DNA of 15,266 bases, from positions 1 to 15,266 of the forward strand of contig DFHD01000096.1 of NCBI GenBank assembly GCA_002372545.1, written 5' to 3'. The DNA comes from Lachnospiraceae bacterium UBA3732 (GTDB lineage Bacteria > Bacillota > Clostridia > Lachnospirales > Lachnospiraceae). Both the position numbers and the translations under genes were made by a program. Positions 7,958-13,554 of the stretch are shown one piece after another. The notes beneath the pieces are model-generated. The model ran no database searches, was not told where the DNA came from, and saw only the letters and a list, made by a program, of their open reading frames with translations. The first letter of the stretch is position 1; each line of letters starts with the position of its first letter.

Positions 7958-8033
7958 CAGGTTAAGAGGCAGTGATGGAAGTATGGGATCATAGTTGTCA
8001 GCGTCGGAGCATGGATCAGAGATTAAGAAGGAT

Positions 8034-8040
8034 AAGGAGG
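8034..8040 (+). promoter_or_regulatory. Ribosome binding site that fixes the gltD start
   Basis: AAGGAGG lies nine bases before ATG 8050, whose product begins MGKPTGFMEYER, the usual N-terminus of Firmicute GltD. The frame is open back to a GTG at 7972, but the 26 extra residues are basic, unlike the family, and lack a comparably strong site. Confidence 0.8.
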
Positions 8041-8049
8041 CTTGTCAGG

Positions 8050-9537
8050 ATGGGAAAACCAACAGGTTTTATGGAATATGAGCGGGTGAACGGGCCGGTC
8101 CGGCCGGAGGAGATCCGCATTCGGGACTTTCTGGAATTTCATGGAGAGCTGCCTCTCCGTGAGCAGCAGCTGCAGGGCGCCCGCTGCATGGACTGCGGCG
8201 TGCCCTTCTGTCAGAACGGCAGCATGATCAGCGGCATGATGTCCGGCTGTCCGCTGCATAATCTGGTGCCGGAGATCAATGATCTGGTTTACAGGGGAAA
8301 CCTGGCCGGAGCCTACAGACGGCTGGCCATGACGCACAGCTTTCCGGAATTCACCTGCCGGGTATGCCCTGCCCTCTGCGAGGCGGCCTGCACGGCCGGC
8401 CTGCACCAGGAGCCGGTATCCACAAAGGAAAACGAAAGGGCTGTGATCGAGTATGCCTTTCAGCACGGCCTCGTGCAGGATAAGGCGCCGGATATCAGAA
8501 CCGGAAAGAGGGTGGCGGTGATCGGAAGCGGACCGGCGGGTCTTGCGGCAGCCCAGCTGCTGAACCGGAGAGGACATCTGGTAACGGTTTTTGAGAGAAG
8601 CGACCGGGCAGGCGGACTTCTGAGGTACGGAATTCCCAACATGAAGCTGGATAAGTCCGTGATCGACCGGCGGCTCCGGCTGATGGAGGAGGCCGGCGTA
8701 GAGTTCAGGCTGAGCTGCGACGTGGGAAATGATGTTCTCCCCGTGGAGCTGGAGAAGGAATATGACAGCATCATCCTTTGCTGCGGCGCTTCCCGGCCGA
8801 GGGATATTGCCGCACCGGGAAGAGAGGCGGCGGGCATCCGCTTTGCCGTGGATTTCCTGTCTGAGGTGACGAAATATCTTCTGGACCATGATGGAAAGGC
8901 CGTGCCGGAGAAGCTGGCAAAGAATAAGGATGTGGTGGTGATCGGCGGCGGAGATACCGGAAACGACTGTGTGGGAACCGTCATCCGTCTGGGGGCTAAA
9001 TCCGTGACCCAGCTGGAGATGATGCCCAAGCCGCCGGAAACGCGTACTGCCGGGAATCCCTGGCCGGAGTGGCCCAGAGTGCTTAAGACCGATTACGGCC
9101 AGGAGGAGACCATCAGCGTTTTCGGACATGATCCGCGGATCTATCAGACGACGGTGAAGGAGTTTCATGCCGATGCAAAGGGAAACCTGAAGGCGCTGAC
9201 CCTGATCTCCCTTAAGCCGGAGCGGGATAAGAATACCGGAAGAATGCAGATGGTGCCGGTGGAGGGAACGGAGAAAAAAATCCCAGCCCAGCTTGTTTTG
9301 ATCGCGGCCGGATTTCTGGGAAGCGAGAAGTATGTGACCGACAGCTTCGGCGTGGAGCTGGACGGCAGGACCAATGTGAAGACTGCACCGGGAAAGCATG
9401 CGGCCTCAAGGAAAAAGCTCTATACCGCAGGCGATATGCACCTGGGTCAGTCCCTTGTGGTCCGGGCCATCGCCGAAGGGCGTGCTGCGGCTAAGGAGGT
9501 AGACCGGGACCTGATGGGCTACACCAATCTGCAGTGA
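8050..9537 (+). CDS. gltD: Glutamate synthase small (beta) subunit
   Basis: This NAD(P)H-dependent flavoprotein passes electrons through FAD and iron-sulfur clusters to GltB for reductive glutamate synthesis. The product is 495 residues, normal for the family. Two cysteine groups can bind 4Fe-4S clusters: C46, C49, C54 and C67, then C103, C106, C110 and C114. The FAD-binding Rossmann motif GSGPAG is at 159-164, followed by ERSDRAGGLLRYGIPNMKLD. The second dinucleotide motif GGGDTG, for the pyridine nucleotide, is at 299-304. The C-terminal FAD motif reads TAGDMHLGQSLVVRAIAEGR (459-478). It lies 92 bases after gltB with no terminator between, so co-transcription is likely. NADPH rather than NADH is assumed from the family. 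The start at 8050 is chosen over GTG 7972 from the ribosome binding site and the family N-terminus. Confidence 0.96.
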   Translation: MGKPTGFMEYERVNGPVRPEEIRIRDFLEFHGELPLREQQLQGARCMDCGVPFCQNGSMISGMMSGCPLHNLVPEINDLVYRGNLAGAYRRLAMTHSFPEFTCRVCPALCEAACTAGLHQEPVSTKENERAVIEYAFQHGLVQDKAPDIRTGKRVAVIGSGPAGLAAAQLLNRRGHLVTVFERSDRAGGLLRYGIPNMKLDKSVIDRRLRLMEEAGVEFRLSCDVGNDVLPVELEKEYDSIILCCGASRPRDIAAPGREAAGIRFAVDFLSEVTKYLLDHDGKAVPEKLAKNKDVVVIGGGDTGNDCVGTVIRLGAKSVTQLEMMPKPPETRTAGNPWPEWPRVLKTDYGQEETISVFGHDPRIYQTTVKEFHADAKGNLKALTLISLKPERDKNTGRMQMVPVEGTEKKIPAQLVLIAAGFLGSEKYVTDSFGVELDGRTNVKTAPGKHAASRKKLYTAGDMHLGQSLVVRAIAEGRAAAKEVDRDLMGYTNLQ

Positions 9538-9592
9538 ATGGGGAATACACGCATAAAATACAGGCAGAAAAAGAAATCGGAGAAAGCAGAAA

Positions 9593-11035
9593 ATGACAGA
9601 TGAGCTTCATGAGGAGTGCGGAATCTTTGCAGTATATTCGCCGAAGGCGTATCCGGCGGCAGAGGATGTTTATTATGGGCTGTATGCCCTACAGCACAGG
9701 GGGCAGGAGAGCTGCGGCATTGTGGTGAATGATGATGGCATTTTTCATTCGCACAGGGGGCTTGGGCAGGTGAGCAGGGTCTTTTCCGGCGAGGAGCTCG
9801 GCCGGTTCCCGGAGGGGAGCATGGCGGTGGGCCATGTGCGTTACGGAACCACCGGCGGGAACAGCATGAGCAACTGCCAGCCCATGGAGGTGAATCATCA
9901 GAAGGGGAAAATGGCGCTGGCCCATAACGGCAATATCAGCAACGCCTTTGAGCTCCGGAATAAGCTGGAGCTTTCCGGAGCCATTTTCCATTCCACCTCG
10001 GATACCGAGATCATTGCCTACATCGTCACACGGGAGCGGCTGAAAAAGCCCTCTATCGAAGAGGCGGTGCTTTCCGCCATGGAGGATCTGGAGGGAGCCT
10101 ATTCCATTGCCGTAATGTCCAGCGCAAAGCTGATCATCGCCAGAGACCCCCTCGGCTTCAGGCCTCTTTGCTACGGGAAGAAGGAGGACGGAACCTATGT
10201 AGCGGCGTCCGAAACCTGCGCGCTGGAGGCGGTAGGGGCGAGGCTGATCCGGGATGTGGAGCCCGGCGAGCTGCTGGTATTTTCCGGCGGAGAGGTGACC
10301 TCTTACCGGGAGCATTGCGGAAAGAAGGAGAGGAAAACCTGTATCTTTGAATATATCTATTTTGCCAGACCGGATTCCGTGATCGATGGCGTCGGCGTGC
10401 ATGCGGCCCGCCTTAAGGCAGGCGAGATCCTGGCCAGAACCTATCCGGTGATCGCCGATGTTGTGGTAGGCGTGCCGGATTCCGGACTGGATGCCGCCCT
10501 GGGATATTCCCGTTACTCCGGTATCCCCTATGGCATCGGCTTTATTAAGAATAAGTACATTGGCAGAACCTTTATTTCCCCCAGCCAGAGAGAGAGAAGC
10601 AGCGGAGTAAGGATCAAGCTCAACCCCCTCAGGGAAACGGTGGAAGGGAAAAGGGTGGTGCTGGTGGATGATTCCATTGTCCGGGGCACGACGAGCAGGA
10701 GGATCGTACATCTTCTGCGGGAGGCAGGCGCAAAGGAAATTCATGTGCGGATATCCTCCCCGCCCTTTATCAGTCCCTGCTACTACGGGACAGATATCGA
10801 TACAAAGGAGAATCTGGTAGCCTGCCGGCATTCGCTTTCTGAGATTTCGGAGATGATCGGCGCGGATTCGCTGGGCTATCTTCCTCTCGATTCCCTCCCG
10901 GAGCTTGTGGGGCACACGGGCTGCTGCTGTGCCTGCTTCAGCGGCGAATATCCGACAAGAGTGCCGGAGGTGACCAGCAAAGAGCGGTTTGAAAAACGGC
11001 TTTCGGAAATATGTTACAAAAATATTACGAAATAG
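9593..11035 (+). CDS. purF: Amidophosphoribosyltransferase (glutamine PRPP amidotransferase)
   Basis: This enzyme catalyses the first committed step of purine synthesis: PRPP plus glutamine gives phosphoribosylamine, glutamate and pyrophosphate. Its 480 residues match the Bacillus-type enzyme. An eight-residue propeptide precedes nucleophile Cys9 (EECGIFAVY). The class II glutaminase domain covers about 9-240 (QHRGQES, GHVRYGTTG, HNGNISN), and the phosphoribosyltransferase domain has the PRPP loop VVLVDDSIVRGTT at 355-367. Four cysteines correspond to the Bacillus 4Fe-4S ligands: C250, C396, C445 and C448, so this is the oxygen-sensitive Fe-S form. It follows gltD by 55 bases with no terminator, and the ribosome binding site is modest (GGAG at 9579-9582). 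Co-transcription with gltBD would put purine entry under the gltB attenuator; purF usually sits with other pur genes. The product regenerates glutamate from glutamine. Confidence 0.97.
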   Translation: MTDELHEECGIFAVYSPKAYPAAEDVYYGLYALQHRGQESCGIVVNDDGIFHSHRGLGQVSRVFSGEELGRFPEGSMAVGHVRYGTTGGNSMSNCQPMEVNHQKGKMALAHNGNISNAFELRNKLELSGAIFHSTSDTEIIAYIVTRERLKKPSIEEAVLSAMEDLEGAYSIAVMSSAKLIIARDPLGFRPLCYGKKEDGTYVAASETCALEAVGARLIRDVEPGELLVFSGGEVTSYREHCGKKERKTCIFEYIYFARPDSVIDGVGVHAARLKAGEILARTYPVIADVVVGVPDSGLDAALGYSRYSGIPYGIGFIKNKYIGRTFISPSQRERSSGVRIKLNPLRETVEGKRVVLVDDSIVRGTTSRRIVHLLREAGAKEIHVRISSPPFISPCYYGTDIDTKENLVACRHSLSEISEMIGADSLGYLPLDSLPELVGHTGCCCACFSGEYPTRVPEVTSKERFEKRLSEICYKNITK

Positions 11036-11037
11036 TA

Positions 11038-11066
11038 TTGATTTTGTTACGGGCATGTGTTATCAT
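11038..11066 (+). promoter_or_regulatory. Promoter of the ChW/NlpC hydrolase gene
   Basis: TTGATT (11038-11043), a 17-base spacer and TATCAT (11061-11066), preceded by a TGT extended -10, give a good sigma-A promoter beginning two bases after the purF stop. Transcription should start near 11073, giving a leader of about 92 bases. The hydrolase is therefore likely expressed independently of the gltBD-purF operon. Confidence 0.75.
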
Positions 11067-11095
11067 CTCTTAGGAACAACACAAATGGGGTATCA

Positions 11096-11145
11096 CTCCG
11101 CCCTCCGGGCGGGGATAAGCGGCTTTGCTCATGGAGCAAGGAAGC
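11096..11145 (+). promoter_or_regulatory. Structured leader RNA candidate upstream of the hydrolase gene
   Basis: Two tight hairpins stand in tandem in the predicted leader. The first pairs 11096-11103 with 11107-11114 (8 bp, one G-U, loop TCC). The second pairs 11123-11130 with 11134-11141 (8 bp, one G-U, loop ATG) and extends through two G/A oppositions to a further 2 bp (11119-11120 with 11144-11145). Neither has a T run, so they are not ordinary terminators. They may be a riboswitch-like element, an mRNA stabiliser or a protein site. I do not recognise a c-di-AMP or c-di-GMP riboswitch consensus in it. Confidence 0.5.
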
Positions 11146-11164
11146 ACTAGAATAGGAGAAGAAG

Positions 11165-12274
11165 ATGAAACGAATAACCCGTAAGCTGCTGGCATGTCTT
11201 CTTATGATCGGATTTTTAGCAGGGTCCCTCTGGACCTCTGGCAGCACTGCCAGGGCAGATGAAGCTTCCGAAGATGTGATCAGCATAACCTACAACACAC
11301 ATGTACAGACCTATGCATGGTTTAATACGCCCGCCACGGATGGTGAGTTTTCCGGTACGCATGGTAAGGCCAAGAGAATGGAGGCTATTATCATTAATGT
11401 AACGAAGAACGGAGAGCCTCTGACCGGCTGCCTTCGCTACCGGGCGCATGTGCAGACCTTCGGCTGGCAGGATTGGGTGACCGACGGAGAAATGTGCGGT
11501 ACCACAGGCCTGGCTAAACGTCTGGAGGGCATCCAGATCGAGCTTACCGGCGAGCTGGCAGAAAAATATGATGTTTATTACCGTGTTCATGGTCAGACCT
11601 ATGGCTGGCTCGGCTGGGCAAAGAACGGAACCTGTGCAGGCTCCGAGGGCAGGGCAAAGCGTCTGGAGGGCATCCAGATCGTGATCGTGAAAAAGGGAAC
11701 CACGCCCTACGTACCTACGTATGACGCACTGGCCGGTATTGATACAAATGCCGTACTGACACTGGACTATTCCTTCGTCAGTCCCAACGGAAATACGCCG
11801 TCGGCGCTGAATGTGGATGGTACACCGACTGAATATAATGATATAACGGTACCGGATAATAACAGTGTACCTCAGGGCGGCAGCGCTGCCGGACAGGATA
11901 TTGTGGAATATGCAAGGCAGTATAAGGGCATTGTGCCTTATGTATATGCCGGCACAAGCCTGACAGAAGGAACGGACTGCTCCGGCTTCGTCAGACTGAT
12001 CTATGCGGCAAAGGGAATCACACTTCCCGGAAATGACAACTGGGAGGATCCGGATGTGTATAAGAACATCGGTACTCTTGTGGGAACGGATTCCGCAATG
12101 GCTCAGCCCGGCGACCTTGTGGTGACCAGCGGCCATGCGGCCATTGCCACAGGGAACAGCAATGCGATCTCTCAGCTGAATTCCCGGCAGAGCGTACAGG
12201 AGCATCCGATCCGGAGCGATTACATGAACGGTTCCGACTGGGTGATCATCCGTCCGTTCCAGCTTTCCAAATAG
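11165..12274 (+). CDS. Secreted cell-wall hydrolase with three ChW repeats and an NlpC/P60 domain
   Basis: This is probably an exported peptidoglycan endopeptidase of 369 residues. A signal peptide with basic start (MKRITRK), hydrophobic core and an ARA cleavage site predicts cutting after A31. Three ChW repeats follow at about 40-79, 90-127 and 137-175, each with the pattern H-x-Q-T-Y/F-x-W and ending K-R-M/L-E-A/G-I; such repeats are thought to mediate surface binding. A linker rich in T, N, P and S (about 178-240) joins them to the NlpC/P60 domain (244-366). The catalytic Cys272 lies in TDCSGF and His324 in SGHAAIATGN. The third active-site residue, usually H or N about 12 positions later, is not clear here (S336 or Q337). 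AGGAG at 11154-11158 supports the start. It has its own promoter and interrupts a run of nitrogen genes, with no obvious functional link. The substrate is not determined by sequence. Confidence 0.9.
   Translation: MKRITRKLLACLLMIGFLAGSLWTSGSTARADEASEDVISITYNTHVQTYAWFNTPATDGEFSGTHGKAKRMEAIIINVTKNGEPLTGCLRYRAHVQTFGWQDWVTDGEMCGTTGLAKRLEGIQIELTGELAEKYDVYYRVHGQTYGWLGWAKNGTCAGSEGRAKRLEGIQIVIVKKGTTPYVPTYDALAGIDTNAVLTLDYSFVSPNGNTPSALNVDGTPTEYNDITVPDNNSVPQGGSAAGQDIVEYARQYKGIVPYVYAGTSLTEGTDCSGFVRLIYAAKGITLPGNDNWEDPDVYKNIGTLVGTDSAMAQPGDLVVTSGHAAIATGNSNAISQLNSRQSVQEHPIRSDYMNGSDWVIIRPFQLSK
11519..11681 (+). repeat. DNA-level direct repeat inside the ChW region
   Basis: The 22 bases at 11519-11540 recur without change at 11660-11681. 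The offset of 141 bases equals 47 codons, one ChW unit. Both copies encode the end of a repeat (RLEGIQI). Identity over 22 bases suggests recent duplication or gene conversion between ChW units 2 and 3. Confidence 0.8.
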
Positions 12275-12289
12275 TTTTCCGGAGGAAAA
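12275..12289 (+). other. Short hairpin right after the hydrolase stop codon
   Basis: TTTTCC pairs with GGAAAA around a GGA loop, beginning at the base after the stop. No T run follows, so it is at best a weak terminator or a 3'-end stabiliser. The carA -35 box begins six bases later. Confidence 0.35.
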
Positions 12290-12294
12290 TTCGG

Positions 12295-12322
12295 TTGACT
12301 TCCATAGATAAAGTGATATACT
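12295..12322 (+). promoter_or_regulatory. Sigma-A type promoter of carAB
   Basis: TTGACT (12295-12300), a 16-base spacer and TATACT (12317-12322) give a strong vegetative promoter. Both hexamers, the spacer length and the following GT match the gltB promoter. Transcription should start near 12329, giving a leader of about 76 bases. Confidence 0.8.
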
Positions 12323-12339
12323 GTGAACAGATCATTTTT

Positions 12340-12355
12340 GAAGCAAAGGCGCTTC
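12340..12355 (+). promoter_or_regulatory. Antiterminator-like hexaloop hairpin in carA leader
   Basis: GAAGC (12340-12344) pairs perfectly with GCTTC (12351-12355) around the hexaloop AAAGGC, again with A1 and G4. It shares bases 12345-12355 with the terminator-like stem and starts about 11 bases after the predicted transcript start. It is the third copy of the element seen before amt and gltB. Confidence 0.65.
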
Positions 12356-12382
12356 GGGTCCCCGCTCGAAGTGCCTTTTCTC
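12345..12382 (+). terminator. Terminator hairpin in the carA leader
   Basis: Bases 12345-12356 pair with 12367-12378 (12 bp, one G-U) around the ten-base loop 12357-12366. The right arm runs into TTTTCTC, a moderate T tract. It lies between the carA promoter and the carA start, so it should act as an attenuator. It is weaker than the gltB terminator. Confidence 0.7.
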
Positions 12383-12404
12383 ATGCGCAGGAAGGGGATA
12401 ATAA

Positions 12405-13493
12405 ATGAGTGGGCAGAGCGAACAAAGAAGGAAGCTGATCCTGGAGGATGGCAGCGTGTACTACGGCACAGGCTTTGGTGCGGAGAGAGACGCTGTGGCG
12501 GAAATCGTGTTTAACACTTCAATGGTGGGATACCAGGAAATCGTATCCGACCTTTCTTATACCGATCAGGCGGTGGTCATGTCTTATCCGCTGATCGGCA
12601 ATTACGGGATAACGGATGAGGATTATGAGAGCCGGACGCCTTCCATCGGCGGCCTGATCGTCAGGGATTATAACGATCTTCCCTCGAATTTCCGTTATAC
12701 CAAGACCCTTTCGGAGCTTTTGGAGGAAAATCATATTCCCGGCGTGACGGGAGTGGATACCCGCCGGCTCGTGCGGAGCATCCGCGACCTGGGCAGCCGG
12801 AGAGTGCTGATCACCCGTCCGGAGGTGCCTGTGGAGGAGGGGCTGAGGCGCATTGCCCAGACACCCGTTCCCCATGATGCGGTAGCCAGGGTCAGCAGCC
12901 GCCGGCGGTGGTATGCGCGGACCTCAAATCCGAAATACCGGGTGGTGGCGATCGACTGCGGCATGAAGCTGAATATTGTCAGGATGCTGAACCGGTACGG
13001 CTGCAATGTGACGGTGGTGCCGTATGATACGCCGGCTGAAGAGATCCGGCTGATGAATCCGGACGGCCTGTTCATTTCCAACGGACCCGGCGATCCGGAG
13101 GATGTAACGGAAGTGATCGAAACCCTGAAGACCCTTCGGGGTGAGCTGCCCATGTTCGGCATCTGTCTCGGTCACCAGCTTCTGGCGCTTGCCTACGGGG
13201 CTAAGACCTACAAGCTGAAATTCGGTCACCGCGGCGGCAATCATCCGGTGAAGGACCTGACCACGGGAAAGATCGAAATGACCAGTCAGAATCACAGCTA
13301 TGCGGTGGATGAGGCGTCTCTTGCCCATACACCCCTTAAAGTATCCCATATCAATCTTCTGGACCAGACGGTAGAGGGGCTCATGTGCCCGGAGGAAAGG
13401 ATGTTTTCCGTACAGTATCATCCGGAAAGCGCGCCCGGTCCCCAGGACAGCACCTACCTGTTTGAGCGGTTTGTTGAATTGATGGCCCGGTGA
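12405..13493 (+). CDS. carA: Carbamoyl-phosphate synthase small subunit (glutaminase)
   Basis: This subunit hydrolyses glutamine and channels ammonia to CarB for carbamoyl phosphate, the precursor of pyrimidines and arginine. Its 362 residues are typical. The N-terminal CarA-specific domain (about 1-170) contains EDGSVYYGTGFGA, FNTSMVGYQEIVSDLSY and GVTGVDTRRLVRSIRD. The class I glutaminase domain follows, with nucleophile Cys254 in FGICLGHQ and partners His339 and Glu341 in QYHPESAPGP, so the triad is complete. AGGAAGGGG (12389-12397) precedes the ATG. The gene has its own promoter and a leader attenuator of the same type as amt and gltB, suggesting control by nitrogen or glutamine state. 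No PyrR-type or arginine-operator site was recognised. carB follows after 61 bases. Only one CarA is in the window, so whether a separate arginine- or pyrimidine-specific copy exists is unknown. Confidence 0.97.
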   Translation: MSGQSEQRRKLILEDGSVYYGTGFGAERDAVAEIVFNTSMVGYQEIVSDLSYTDQAVVMSYPLIGNYGITDEDYESRTPSIGGLIVRDYNDLPSNFRYTKTLSELLEENHIPGVTGVDTRRLVRSIRDLGSRRVLITRPEVPVEEGLRRIAQTPVPHDAVARVSSRRRWYARTSNPKYRVVAIDCGMKLNIVRMLNRYGCNVTVVPYDTPAEEIRLMNPDGLFISNGPGDPEDVTEVIETLKTLRGELPMFGICLGHQLLALAYGAKTYKLKFGHRGGNHPVKDLTTGKIEMTSQNHSYAVDEASLAHTPLKVSHINLLDQTVEGLMCPEERMFSVQYHPESAPGPQDSTYLFERFVELMAR

Positions 13494-13554
13494 TCTGCAG
13501 GCCGGAGCGGCTTTGACAAAATGTACTTTCTGAGAGGAAGATTGGGAGGAAAAC

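Noticed and set aside
7972..8049. GTG 7972 or ATG 7975 as the start of gltD
   Set aside because: The extra ~26 residues are basic and not found in GltD proteins I know, while ATG 8050 has a strong AAGGAGG and gives the family N-terminus.
8023..9399. Long minus-strand open frame of 458 codons opposite gltD (and similar ones opposite purF, amt and carB)
   Set aside because: All lie antisense to well-identified genes and show no recognisable domain or ribosome binding site.
10922..10936. Run of cysteines (CCCAC) in PurF as a possibly altered Fe-S ligand set
   Set aside because: Alignment with the Bacillus enzyme places C445 and C448 at the CxxC ligand positions, so the cluster site is intact.
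11133..11145. GGAGCAAGG in the hydrolase leader as a fourth copy of the nitrogen leader element
   Set aside because: The match covers only the first nine bases; the CGCTTCGG half and the hexaloop stem are absent, and these bases pair in a different hairpin.
12323..12514. Small + strand frame (63 codons) overlapping the carA leader and start
   Set aside because: It runs through the terminator hairpin in another frame from carA, lacks a ribosome binding site, and has no leader-peptide features such as a run of regulatory codons.
13499..13514. Mini hairpin AGGCCG-GAG-CGGCTT followed by few T residues after carA
   Set aside because: The stem is too short and has almost no T tract; it is unlikely to end transcription between two genes that must be made together.
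13513..13518. TTGACA between carA and carB as a -35 box for an internal carB promoter
   Set aside because: No acceptable -10 box lies 15-19 bases downstream.
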